A DNA stretch of 64,000 nt from Gemmatirosa kalamazoonensis (GTDB lineage: Bacteria; Gemmatimonadota; Gemmatimonadetes; Gemmatimonadales; Gemmatimonadaceae). The notes below the pieces were generated by a model, which saw nothing but the letters and a program-made list of their open reading frames with translations, did no database searches and was not told where the DNA came from. The stretch spans positions 1,844,220-1,908,219 of the forward strand of contig NZ_CP007128.1 of assembly GCF_000522985.1 (NCBI RefSeq), written 5' to 3'. A program made the translations under genes and the position numbers. The number at the start of each line of letters is the position of its first letter. Positions within the stretch are counted from its first letter, which is position 1. Shown one piece after another: positions 1-8,451 of this stretch.

Positions 1-291
1 GTCCGTGAAGTGCTGCACGAACAGCGCGGCGAGCTTGCTCGTGAGCGACAGCAGCTCGCTGCAGTAGTCGAGGTAGCGTCCGAGCTCCGGCGGCGTCATG
101 GTGCGCACCGGCGACGCGGCGGTGTCCTCGCGCGCCACCCCCACCTCCTCCGCGAGCGCGACGAGCTCCGCGCTCACCTCACCGAGCTCGGAGTCCGGGA
201 AGCGCTCGGCGACGCGGTCGCGGAGCCGTCGCAGCGTGGCGTCGATCTCGGACGCATCGAGCTGGCGGTAGCGCCCGGGCTGCGTGGTCAC
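1..291 (-). CDS. Hypothetical protein, N-terminal part (gene runs off the window)
   Basis: I do not recognise this protein. A GTG start at 291 opens 97 codons that run to the window edge with strong GC third-position bias. The product begins [11 protein letters not shown] and is predicted mostly helical, with charged heptad-like stretches ([25 protein letters not shown]). No signal peptide or membrane segment is visible. The M14 peptidase gene lies upstream on the same strand and a palindrome fills the gap between them. The rest of the gene is outside the window, so function cannot be assigned. Confidence 0.6.
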   Translation of the reverse strand, partial: MTTQPGRYRQLDASEIDATLRRLRDRVAERFPDSELGEVSAELVALAEEVGVAREDTAASPVRTMTPPELGRYLDYCSELLSLTSKLAALFVQHFTD

Positions 292-320
292 GTCGACAGG
301 ACCTGTCGCTGTTCTGCTTC

Positions 321-404
321 GACAGGATGAACGGAATGAACAGGATGAACACCAACAAGAGTCGCGGAGTCGGCTTTCATCCTGTTCATTCTGTTCATCC
401 TGTC
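321..404. repeat. Palindrome with ACAGGATGA-type periodic arms (family 2)
   Basis: Arms 321-348 and 377-404 are 28 nt each and match at 27 of 28 positions. Each arm is built from iterations of GACAGGATGAAC-like units. The 28-nt centre contains ACCAACAAGA. It fills the gap between the stop of the M14 peptidase gene and the start of the next minus-strand gene. The same unit recurs at 62851-63016. Confidence 0.9.
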
Positions 405-432
405 AAAACCTCAGAGGTGTCGTTCGTTCCTG

Positions 433-3400
433 TCAGCGCGGATCCAGCTTCCGCCCCGCGTTCAGGTTGTCCCAGTGCAGCATCGCGTTCAGCACGAGCG
501 GGTAGCTGCCGATCGTCTCGCCGCGGTAGACGGGGTTGTTCGCGAACAGCACCACGTGCCCCTTCCGCACCGGCACGTCGACGACCGCCGGCCGCTGCGC
601 GATGTCGCTGCCGCCGTCGAGCAGGCCGGAGGCGAGCAGGTCGCGCTGCTCGCTGAAGCGGAGCGCGACGCGCGGGCGCTGGTCGGGCGGGATGAGGTAC
701 GTCGGGTTGCGGAGCATGTCGCCCGTCACCGTGCCGCCCTGCCACGGCTCCGTACGCTCCGGCGTCGGCGCCGCGTTGCGCGCGTCGAGCGTCGGACGCC
801 CCTGCGGCACGTCCGGATCGTCGGCGGTGCCGCGGCCCGTCTCGCGCTGGCCACCCAGCCCCGCGAACCGGCCGCCGCGTCCACCGCGCCCGTTCGACAC
901 CGTGAAGCTCTCGCCGGCGTCGCTGTACACCGCCAGGCCGTCGGCGACGCCGTACGTGATCGGGCTCGCGTCGTCGACGAGCCGCGTGCGCAGCAGGCTG
1001 CCCGTGACCGTGCCGCGACGCGGGTGGTTCATCGTCACGCCCTGCGCGAGGCCGTACTGCGTCGCGAAGTCGGCCGTGTTCACCGACGTCACGAGCACGC
1101 CGCCGTTCTGCACGAACGTCTGCAGGTTCGCCATCCCCTGCCAGCCGAGCCCCGGGCGGATGTCGTCGGTCTGCGCGAACGCGGTGAGGTTCGGCGTCTC
1201 CGGCGTGACCTTCCACGGCATCGGGTTGCGCCACATCGGGAGCCCGTCGATGATCTGCTGCCCGCTGCCGCCGGCCGGCGGGAACAGGATCACGTCGTAC
1301 TTCGCGGCGAGGTTCGGCGTCTTCGCGATCTCCTGCGTCGAGATGTAGTCGTACGGGATCTCGTGCGCGTCGAACGCCTGCCGCCACCACCCTTCGGTCT
1401 GCGTCGAGATCCACGTGTGCAGGATCGCCACGCGCGCCGCGCGCACCGCGTGCGTCTTGACGTCGGGCGCGGAGGCGAGCGCCGTGCCGCGGAGGCCTAA
1501 CGTCTGCAGCGCGCGGTCGAGATCCGCGCCCGCCACGTTGCGCACCAGGAACGCCCCGCGCGCGAACCGCTTGCCGCCGCTCTCGAACGGCTCCTCGGCC
1601 GCCTGGATGTCAGCGCCCTTGAGCTTGTAGCGCAGTGTCGCGAGCGCGACGTCGCCGTTCGCGTCGATCGCCACCACGGGGCCGGCGCCCGTCACGCCAC
1701 CCGTCGCGCGCACCGTGTCGGTCACCGGCGTCGCCGGCACGTCGAGCACCCTGGGATCGGTCACCCGCACCGTTGCGACGGCGAACCCCTCCGGGAACGT
1801 CCACCCGGTGTCGTCGTACGGCGTCTTCTGCGGGTCGTTCGGGCTCCAGTACTGGTAGTCGAGCAGCGCGTCGGCGATGCGGCTGTACGGCTGGTCCATC
1901 CGAATGATGTAGCTCCCCGCGGGAAACTCACGCGTCTCCGTCGATCGAGCGAGCGCGGAGCGTGGAGCGGAGAGCGCGGAGCGACCGCTGTCGCTCCCAG
2001 CTCCCCGCTCCACGCTCCCCGCTCCGCGTGCGGCACGCCTTGTCGGTACGGCCACAGTGAACGGCGCCGTCGCGCGCGTGATCTCGACGTGCTGCTTCTG
2101 CATCACGCGAAGGAGCTCGGCCTGCGCGCCGGGGCGCCGCTCGTCGGCCGGCAGGACGTACGCCGCTGGCCCCTCGGTGCGCGCCTTCGCGATCGAGCGC
2201 TTGCTCTTCTCCCAGAAGTTCTGCAGGAACTGCTGCCGATTGTTCGCGAAGTAGGAGAGCGAGACGAGGAGGCCGGTCTGCTCGTAGTTGTTGTTGTTGC
2301 GGAGCGACCACATGACGTGCGGCAGCGGCGGGTTCTGGCGGAACCACGTGCGCGCCGTCTCGTCGGGCGACAGCGTGCGCTCCACCGTCTCCGCGGTGCC
2401 GCCGTTGCCGAACGTCTCGTACAGGCGGCTGATGCCGTTGTGCGTCGCCGCCATGAACATGAGGTAGCCCGGCGACCACGTGTCGAAGTTGCCGTGCGTG
2501 TAGACGCCGGGCATGCCGAGCCGGGTCATCTCCTGCACGTTGTTCCAGCCGAGCATCTGCCACTCGTTCGTGAGCAGCGGGTCGAGCCACGCGTTGTACG
2601 GGCCGTCGCCGACGGTGTTGTCGTAGAGGAACGAGCCCGACTCGTGGAGGTCGTGCAGCACCTGCGCCTTCCACCCGACGAACGTGTTCATCACGTTCTG
2701 CGACAGCTTGAGCGTCATCGCCATCGCGTCGCGGTTGTTGTCGTGCGCGACGTAGTGGCCCCAGTACAGCAGGTTCGGCCACGTATCGTTCGGGTGGGCC
2801 ATGTGCCAGCGGAACAGGTCCACCATGCGGTCGCGCCCGTCCACCTCGACGATCGGCGTGATGAGCGTGACGACGTGGTCGCGGATGTTCTTCACGTACG
2901 GGCTCTCGTCCACGGCGAGCCGGTACGCGAGCTCCATGAGCGCGGTCGGCGCGCCGCTCTCGGTGGAGTGGATGGTGCCGGTGACGTAGTACACCGGCGC
3001 CACGTCGCTCACGATCCGCTCGGCGCGCGCGCGTCGTCCATGCCTAACGTGCGCGGGTCGGCGAGCTGTGCGAGCTTGGCGCGGTTCTCGTCGAGCTTCG
3101 CCATCAGCTCCTCGGAGGCGACGGCGACGGCGATCATCTCGCGCCCCTCCTCGGTGGTGCCGATGGAGAACACCTTCACGCGCGGGCTCTTGCTCGCCAG
3201 CAGCCGCATGTACGCGTACACCTCCTTCGAGTACGGGAGGTTGTTGCGCGCGCCGGCGATGTCGCCGAGGACCGCCATCGGCGTCGGCACCGTTGGCGAC
3301 GCGGGGAGGTAGTCGACGAGCGGCGAGAGGAAGAACGACTCGGTCGTGTACTCGCGGATCTTCCGCGTGTAGAGCGTGTCGATCGGCTGGTCCGCGGCGC

Positions 3401-3539
3401 GGCCCGGCTTCGTCGGCGACGTGCTGACGGTGGTCGCGAGCGGGACGTCGCGCCGCTCGGCGGCGGACGACGGGCCCTGTGCCGCGAGGGACAGGGGCAG
3501 GGCGAGCAGGAGGCCGAGCGGGGCGGCGGTGCGCGGCAT
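433..3539 (-). pseudogene. Secreted M14 zinc carboxypeptidase with C-terminal GATase-like domain, frameshifted
   Basis: Start ATG at 3539 gives MPRTAAPLGLLLALPLSLAAQ, a clear signal peptide. The reading frame then breaks at a GC-dinucleotide run (about 3015-3025): one frame ends at 3009, and the other carries the conserved remainder to 433. Joined, the product is about 1035 aa. The M14 zinc motif HSTE (residues about 190-193) follows the break, and a later HDLHESGS probably supplies the third zinc ligand. The C-terminal half (from about VAILHTWIS) resembles the GATase-like domain common in these large peptidases. The frame is restored by removing two bases, so this may be a sequencing error, a slippage variant or a true pseudogene. 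A palindrome is inserted in frame at 1954-2026. The family digests peptides or cell-wall stems outside the cytoplasm; the substrate is unknown. Confidence 0.75.
1954..2026. repeat. Palindrome with GGAGCG-type arms inside the M14 peptidase reading frame
   Basis: Left arm about 1954-1985 and right arm about 1990-2026 are iterations of GGAGCG and match imperfectly (roughly 28 of 32). In the M14 frame it encodes a low-complexity stretch rich in R, S, A and G (GAGSVERGAGSDSGRSAL) between well-conserved segments. It has the same architecture as the intergenic palindromes of this window but lies within a coding sequence. Confidence 0.75.
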
Positions 3540-3633
3540 GGATGGGGACGGGAAGGGGGAGACGGAGGCGTCCGAAAGGTACAACGCGGGCCGCGCGGGT
3601 TCCGCTGGGCGCTCGTCGCCCGGGGCCCGCCGG

Positions 3634-3936
3634 TTGCACTGTCCCGGCCCGCCCCAGCGCCTAACCACACTCCGGAGGTCCACCATCCTCGCTGCCTACG
3701 TCGGATACGCCGCCGGCTTCCTGACCGTCGCGTCGTACGTGCCACAGGTCGTCCGTACGTGGAGGACGAAGGAGACGAAGGACCTCTCGTACGGCATGTT
3801 CGGATTGCTCGTGACCGCGGCCGCGCTGTGGATCACCTACGGCGCGCTCTCGTCGCAGTGGCCCGTGATCGCGACGAACGTGGGGTGCGGGGTCCTCAAC
3901 GTCGCGATCCTCGCGGCCAAGATCCGCTTCCGCTGA
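3634..3936 (+). CDS. SemiSWEET / PQ-loop small sugar transporter
   Basis: The product is a three-helix membrane protein with the PQ-loop signature SYVPQVVRTWRTKETKDLS, followed by two more hydrophobic helices (MFGLLVTAAALWITYG, VIATNVGCGVLNVAIL). This matches bacterial SemiSWEETs, which dimerise to move sugars across the inner membrane. No ATG or GTG opens it. A strong GGAGG at 3674-3678 points to the ATC codon at 3685 (6-nt spacing), which would give an 83-aa protein of normal family length. The only conventional alternative in frame is TTG at 3634, which I used for the coordinates. PAP2 follows 18 nt downstream, so the two are probably cotranscribed. Confidence 0.8.
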   Translation: MHCPGPPQRLTTLRRSTILAAYVGYAAGFLTVASYVPQVVRTWRTKETKDLSYGMFGLLVTAAALWITYGALSSQWPVIATNVGCGVLNVAILAAKIRFR

Positions 3937-3954
3937 CGACTGCCTAACGCCACC

Positions 3955-4620
3955 ATGCCGCTCAGCACCGCCGCGCTCTCCGACATCGAATACCTCCCGC
4001 CGCGCATCTCGCGCGCGCTGCTCGGCGCGCTCGGCGCGGGCCTCGCGACGGTGGCAGCGACCGGCGCGCTCACCGTGCTGCGTGGCGACGACGGCCGCGC
4101 GCTCGACGTGCCGCTCGGCCGACGCCTGCGTGGCGGGCGCCCGCGCGGACGCCCGTCGCCGGTGGAGCGGCTGCTCGACGCGCTCGCGGGCCGCGAGGAG
4201 AGCCTCGCCGTGGCCGCCGCCGTCGCGCTCCTCCTCGGGCGTCGGCACGGCGCCGCGGCGCTCGCGCTCGTCGCGAGCACGTTCGGCGTGCACGCGGCGC
4301 ACCGCGCGCTCCGTCTCGCCGTCGACCGCCCACGGCCGCTCCTCGCGCGGCTCGCCGGCAAGCGCACGCCGAGCTTCCCGAGCGGCCACGCCGCGCGCGC
4401 CGCGGCGCTGTTCGGCACACTCGCCCACGTCGCGGCGCGCGATCGGGTCGCGCCGGGCGCGGTGACGTATCCGGTCGCGATCGGGCTCGCCGCCGCGGCG
4501 GGGCTCGCCCGCGTGAAGCGGGGGCGGCACTGGACGACGGACGTGGTGGGCGGGCTCGGGCTCGGCGTGGCCGCGGCGGCGGCCGGGGCGATCTGGTACG
4601 ACGAGCGGCGGAAGGGCTGA
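3955..4620 (+). CDS. PAP2-family membrane phosphatase
   Basis: This 221-aa protein has the three PAP2 signatures in order: a first motif around LAVDRPRPLL, then SFPSGHA, then RGRHWTTDVVGG with the catalytic His and Asp. Several hydrophobic helices surround them. Family members remove phosphate from undecaprenyl-pyrophosphate, phosphatidic acid or phosphatidylglycerol-phosphate at the inner membrane; the substrate here cannot be told from sequence. It lies 18 nt behind the SemiSWEET gene and has no Shine-Dalgarno sequence; a GCCTAAC heptamer occupies 3942-3948 where one would be. A very large palindrome follows its stop codon. Confidence 0.8.
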   Translation: MPLSTAALSDIEYLPPRISRALLGALGAGLATVAATGALTVLRGDDGRALDVPLGRRLRGGRPRGRPSPVERLLDALAGREESLAVAAAVALLLGRRHGAAALALVASTFGVHAAHRALRLAVDRPRPLLARLAGKRTPSFPSGHAARAAALFGTLAHVAARDRVAPGAVTYPVAIGLAAAAGLARVKRGRHWTTDVVGGLGLGVAAAAAGAIWYDERRKG

Positions 4621-5022
4621 CGGCGGGACGATGCCTAAAACCTGACGGCGGGACGATCGAGGGCGGGACGATCGACGGCGGGACGATCATCTGCGGGACG
4701 ATCTACGGCGGGACGACCCACGGCGGGACGATCTACGGCGGGAACCCGGCGCGTTCAGAGGGACCCGGTCGGCGTCGGATTGGTACCGCCGCTTGTTCGG
4801 CGAATAGCACCTTGGGCGAAGGGGGGGAGCCCCCCTAGGACCTAGGGACCGCGCCCGCGGTTGATCGTCCCACGGTGGATCGTCCCACGGTGGATCGTCC
4901 CACGGTTGAACGTCCCGCGGTTGATCGTCCCGCAGATGATCGTCCCGCCGTCGGTCGTCCCGCCGTCGATCGTCCCGCCGTCAGGTATTAGGCATCGTCC
5001 CGCCGTCAGCTGTTAGGCATCC
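4621..5022. repeat. ~400-bp palindrome with GGCGGGACGATC tandem arms (family 5)
   Basis: This 392-bp gap between convergent genes is almost wholly repeat. The left arm (about 4621-4752) holds seven or so copies of a GGCGGGACGATC unit; the right arm (about 4860-5015) holds about nine copies of the reverse complement (GATCGTCCCGCCG). The middle is unrelated sequence with a G7-AG-C6 self-complementary core at 4821-4835. GTTAGGC-like heptamers sit in both arms. No open reading frame with coding character is present. It could act as a bidirectional terminator. Confidence 0.9.
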
Positions 5023-5207
5023 TTCCGCTGTTCCTCGCCCAGACTCTGCCGCAGCCCCTCCACCGCGCGCGCCAGCTCCTGCAGCGATGCCAGCATCGCC
5101 CGCGCTTCCTCCGGCACCGCCTCGCCCGCCGCCTCCGCGGCCGCGATGTGCGCTGCCAGACGCGCCGCCTGCGCGTCGAACGCGTCGAGATCCGGTTGCT
5201 CGCTCAT
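5013..5207 (-). CDS. Small helical hypothetical protein
   Basis: A 64-aa product (start MSEQPDLDAF; an alternative start lies three codons upstream). It is almost entirely amphipathic helix (AQAARLAAHIAAAEAAGEA, LASLQELARAVEGLRQSLG), which suggests a coiled coil. Third-position GC bias supports coding. Its TAA stop is part of a GCCTAAC heptamer and overlaps the right arm of the adjacent palindrome. It lies 28 nt upstream of the winged-helix gene's stop, so the two genes run in tandem. No function is recognisable. Confidence 0.55.
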   Translation of the reverse strand: MSEQPDLDAFDAQAARLAAHIAAAEAAGEAVPEEARAMLASLQELARAVEGLRQSLGEEQRKDA

Positions 5208-5235
5208 CGCGCGCAATATGAGCGCGACGCCGGGC

Positions 5236-6309
5236 CTACGCGACGACCGCCCGCTGGCCGAGGAACGTGCCGTAGCGCCGCACCGCCGCCTCCACCGCGC
5301 CGCGCTCCGCGTCCGTGAGCGGCGCGAGCAGGTCCAGCGCGACGACGACCGCCGATCGGCCGAGCGTGCGCGTCCACCCGCCGACGATCTCCCCGCCGAT
5401 CTCCACCACGTGCCGCATCACCGAGGTCGTCGCCGCCGCGCGCGCGACGGACGCGACGCGGTCCAGCGCCGCGCTGCGGTCGCGGAAGCCGACGAAGAGC
5501 TCGTCGTAGTTCGGGAGCAGGTGCGCCGTGGGGCGTCGCGTCGCGCGCGTCATCGGCGCGTCCGACATCCAGTGCGTGCGGCCGTCGATGAGCTCTGCCG
5601 CGAGACCGGCCGCGCCGGCCCCCCGCCGCGCGTCGGCGATCGTTAGGCCCGACCACCACGCGAAGTCGTGCGCCGTCGCCGGCCCGCGCGCACCGAAGTA
5701 CAGCGTCGCGAGCCGCGCGAGCGCCTCATCGCGGTCGAGTGCCCGCGCCGCGCCCGGAGCGCGCGTGTCGAGCAGCGCGTAGGTGAACTGCTTGCCGCGC
5801 CGCGCGCCGCTGCAGATCACGGCGTTCAGCTCCGCGTGCATCAGCAGGTGTGCCATGCGCTGGCCCGCCGGATCGATCCGCGCGCGCCGCAGCGCGGCCG
5901 CGAGCTCGGTGCGCGTGCGGTGTGCCCCGTCCGCGAGCGCGCGTCCGAGCACCGCGTCCGCTCGGCGGCGCGTCGCGTCGTCGAGCTCCAGCTCGCGGTA
6001 CCGTCCCGCATTCGCCTGGTGCACGCGCGGTCCCGTGAGCGCGAGCATCCATCGGATGTCGGTCGGCGCCACGAAGTGCCACGTGGGTCGCAGCACGTGC
6101 GTGCGGAGGATCGCGCCGTCGGCGAACGCGCGCTCCACGTCCGCGTCGGTCGCGCCCGTCGTGCGCTGGCCGAGCGCCCACTTCGCCGCGGGGTAGTCCT
6201 GCGCCTGCACCGCGCCTAACGCGGCGACGACGGCTGCGGGGTCGGCGAGGCGCGGCCGCGCGAGGTGCTGTGCGGCGAGCCGGCGCCGTGCGACGTCGTC
6301 GGCGGTCAC
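5236..6309 (-). CDS. Winged-helix DNA-binding domain protein (AlkZ/HTH_42-like)
   Basis: The 357-aa product carries the features of the winged-helix family that includes Streptomyces AlkZ/YcaQ glycosylases: LGAVQAQDYPAAKWALGQR near the N terminus, THVLRPTWHFVAPTDIRWML, and a C-terminal NYDELFVGFRDRS. YcaQ/AlkZ enzymes excise interstrand cross-links and bulky alkyl adducts through a QxQ or QxD motif; the QAQD here fits. The GTG start at 6309 overlaps the stop of the CPBP gene by four bases (GTGA), implying translational coupling. A role in repair of alkylated DNA is an inference; the clade also has members of unknown function. Confidence 0.75.
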   Translation of the reverse strand: MTADDVARRRLAAQHLARPRLADPAAVVAALGAVQAQDYPAAKWALGQRTTGATDADVERAFADGAILRTHVLRPTWHFVAPTDIRWMLALTGPRVHQANAGRYRELELDDATRRRADAVLGRALADGAHRTRTELAAALRRARIDPAGQRMAHLLMHAELNAVICSGARRGKQFTYALLDTRAPGAARALDRDEALARLATLYFGARGPATAHDFAWWSGLTIADARRGAGAAGLAAELIDGRTHWMSDAPMTRATRRPTAHLLPNYDELFVGFRDRSAALDRVASVARAAATTSVMRHVVEIGGEIVGGWTRTLGRSAVVVALDLLAPLTDAERGAVEAAVRRYGTFLGQRAVVA

Positions 6310-7051
6310 GCGCGCCCCACGAACTGCATCATGTCCATCGCGAAGTGCACCTGCCAGAACCACCACACATCGGCCGAGCGCTGGAGCACCGACACCACGC
6401 CGACGCCGAGCGCCGCGTCGAGCGCGAGCCGCGCGACCTCCGAGGCCGCCGCGCCCGTGGCGAGCAGCGTCGGCACGTGCCCCGCCGCGAACAGCACCGC
6501 GACGAGGGCGACCGTCGTGCGCAGGCCGAGCGCGGCGCGCAGTCGCACGAACAGGATCGCGATCGACACGTCCTCGAGCAGCACCTGCGCGAGGATCGCG
6601 AGGTTCGCCGGCCGGTAGACGCGCGACACCACCGCGCCCCACGCGCCGCCGATCGGTCGCGCGGTCGTGAACGCCGCGATCGCGAGCAGGGCGAGCACCA
6701 GTCCGACCGCGGTGCGCGCCGGGATCCGATCGTCCGCAGCCACGCCGTGGCGAGCGGCTGGCGCCGCGCGGCGAGCAGCGCCAGCATCGGCGAGAAGATC
6801 GCGAGCTGGTTCAGCGACTCGCCGAGTGGCGCGAGCGCGCCGGACGCGCGGAGGCGCACGCCACGCACGTAGAGCTGCCCGATCGCGACGACGGCGACCG
6901 CCGCCGCGAGCGCCCACGCCGCCTCGCGCCACGGATGCGCGAACGTCGCGGCGCGCCGCGGCCAGAGCGCGGGCGCTGCGCGCTGCGCCGCGAGCCAGAC
7001 GACGAGCGCCGTCGCGTAGCCGCCGAGCAGGGCGCCGTAGTGCGAGGTCAA
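6306..7051 (-). pseudogene. CPBP-family intramembrane protease-like protein, frameshifted
   Basis: Two frames together make one membrane protein of about 248 aa. The N-terminal part starts at TTG 7051 ([11 protein letters not shown], overlapping the DUF3224 stop as TTGA) and runs to about 6735. The rest continues one frame over, from DDRIPARTAVGLVLA. Inserting one G in the sequence near 6733 restores a single frame. CPBP-like motifs are in the second part: LLEDVSI, LFAAGHVPTL and WQVHFAMDMMQF, with the expected Glu and two His. Such proteins are membrane-embedded proteases or immunity-like factors. It ends in a GTGA overlap with the winged-helix gene. A sequencing error, recent decay or recoding are all possible. 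Confidence 0.65.
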
Positions 7052-7443
7052 ATGAGCGTGTACTCCATCTCGTACGCGTGCCGCCCCGGCTCGACGATGA
7101 TCGTCATGCTGCCCGCGATCCCCGTGAGCTCGCCCGTCCCGGAGTCGGGCACCACCCGCACCGTGAGCTGCGGCGCGCCGCGCGTCATCGTGCCCGAGTG
7201 CTGCAGCACGAACGACCCGCGCCGTCCGTGCAGCGTGCCCGTCACGCGCTCGATCGCGACGTAGCCGGCGGAGCCCTGCACCCGCGTCCCCGCGCTCAGC
7301 ATCTCGCCCTTGCTCGTCGCCTCCAGGTCGCCGCGGAACTGCTTGTCGATCGACAGTCGGGCGAGCGTCGAGCCCTGCGGCTCCTCGTCGCTCGACTGTG
7401 GCGTGAGCTTCACCTCGAACGTTCCCGTCGCGCGTGTCGTCAC
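7048..7443 (-). CDS. DUF3224 domain protein
   Basis: The core [45 protein letters not shown] and [17 protein letters not shown] matches DUF3224, a small beta-barrel-like family with no assigned activity. I chose the GTG at 7443 because it gives the family-typical N terminus [10 protein letters not shown] and is preceded by GGAGAGG; an ATG at 7467 would add eight residues. The stop overlaps the next gene's TTG start. This gene, the CPBP gene and the winged-helix gene form one coupled operon. Confidence 0.85.
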   Translation of the reverse strand: MTTRATGTFEVKLTPQSSDEEPQGSTLARLSIDKQFRGDLEATSKGEMLSAGTRVQGSAGYVAIERVTGTLHGRRGSFVLQHSGTMTRGAPQLTVRVVPDSGTGELTGIAGSMTIIVEPGRHAYEMEYTLI

Positions 7444-7589
7444 GATCCTCTCCGGAAGGGTGCGCATCTGTGGTAGGCCGGAACGTACGCGGCCGGAGCC
7501 GCGTCGCCACGGCGGCTTGCGACCCACAGCCGCCGCGCGCATCGTGTCTCGCTCGCCGCGACCACACGACCGTCACACGGAGGTGCTCC

Positions 7590-7853
7590 ATGCCCGTCTA
7601 CGCTGCCGAACGCGACCTGCCCGCGATCACGATGGACCAGCTGGCGGGCGCGCAGCGCGCCGCGATCGAGACGAGCGAGCGATCGACCGCGGAGGGGCGG
7701 CCGGTGCGCTACATCCGCTCCATGTACATCCCGAGCGAGGCGCACGTCACGTGTCTGTTCGAGGCGTCGAACGCCGAGGCGGTGCGCGACGTGAACGAGC
7801 GCGCGGGGATCCCATTCACGCGCATCGTCGAGGCGATGGATCTCACGCCCTGA
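7590..7853 (+). CDS. DUF4242 family small protein
   Basis: An 87-aa protein starting MPVYAAERDLP after a good GGAGG at 7579-7583. The sequence (RYIRSMYIPSEAHVTCLFEA, AVRDVNERAGIPFTRIVEAMDL) matches DUF4242, which is related to the ferredoxin-like-fold, nickel-binding SCO4226 group. A metal-binding role is only suggested by that relationship. Its 3' end overlaps the convergent acetyltransferase gene by 11 bases. Confidence 0.8.
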   Translation: MPVYAAERDLPAITMDQLAGAQRAAIETSERSTAEGRPVRYIRSMYIPSEAHVTCLFEASNAEAVRDVNERAGIPFTRIVEAMDLTP

Positions 7854-8451
7854 GCGCGTCCCGCAGCGCGTCCGCGTCGAGCACGGGCAGGGGCACCGGC
7901 TCCGACGGTTCGGCCACGCGCGGCGCGAGCGCCCGCTCGAACCACGCCACGTCGTGCCACGCGCCGCGCTTGTAGCCCACGCCGCGGTACACGCCGACCG
8001 GCGTGAATCCCACCGCGCGGTGCAGCGCCACGCTCGCGTCGTTAGGCAGCGTGACGCCCGCGTACGCGTTGCGGAACCCCTGCCGCATGAGCACCGCGAG
8101 CAGCGACGCGTACAGCGCGCGCCCGATCCCCACGCGCCGCGCGTCCGCATGCACGTACGCGGACACGTCCACCGACCACCGGTACGCCGCCCGCTCGCGG
8201 TGCGCGCTCGCGTACGCGTAGCCCGCGATCGCGCCGCCGCGCTCGCACACGAGCCACGGCGTGCGCGCGAGCGTCCGCGCGATCCGCCGCGCCATCTCCG
8301 CGCCATCCGGCGGCTCGACCTCGAACGAGATGGACGAGTCGGTCACCGCCGGGCGATAGATCGCGGCGATCTGTGCGGCGTCGGATTGCACGGCTAGCCG
8401 GATCGTCGGCACGACGAGCGCGGGCGCGTTTCTTTCCTCGGTCGACGGCAT
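7843..8451 (-). CDS. GNAT N-acetyltransferase (phosphinothricin acetyltransferase-like)
   Basis: A 202-aa single-domain acetyltransferase. The acetyl-CoA pyrophosphate loop is ARRVGIGRALYASLL, and the Pat-type C-terminal region is VALHRAVGFTPVGVYRGVGYK. IRLAVQSDAAQIAAIY is the typical N-terminal strand and helix. Relatives acetylate methionine sulfoximine, phosphinothricin or amino acids with acetyl-CoA in the cytosol. The ATG at 8451 shares two bases with the divergent hydrolase ATG at 8450, so one of the two starts may be wrong; a GTG at 8412 would begin just ahead of the domain. Confidence 0.85.
   Translation of the reverse strand: MPSTEERNAPALVVPTIRLAVQSDAAQIAAIYRPAVTDSSISFEVEPPDGAEMARRIARTLARTPWLVCERGGAIAGYAYASAHRERAAYRWSVDVSAYVHADARRVGIGRALYASLLAVLMRQGFRNAYAGVTLPNDASVALHRAVGFTPVGVYRGVGYKRGAWHDVAWFERALAPRVAEPSEPVPLPVLDADALRDALRA

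Noticed and set aside
10..330. 106-aa plus-strand frame at the window start
   Set aside because: The opposite strand has a frame with better codon bias and a sensible helical protein; the plus-strand product is Arg/Glu-rich shadow sequence.
3540..3639. Upstream extension of the M14 gene (MQPAGPGRR or MVDLRS start)
   Set aside because: The signal peptide starts at MPRTAAP (3539); the extensions lie in the other frame or in 5' non-coding DNA.
4621..5022. CRISPR-like array from regular GATCGTCCC repeats
   Set aside because: The units are ~12-15 bp with no unique spacers of constant length, they are mirrored in an inverted arm, and no cas gene is near.
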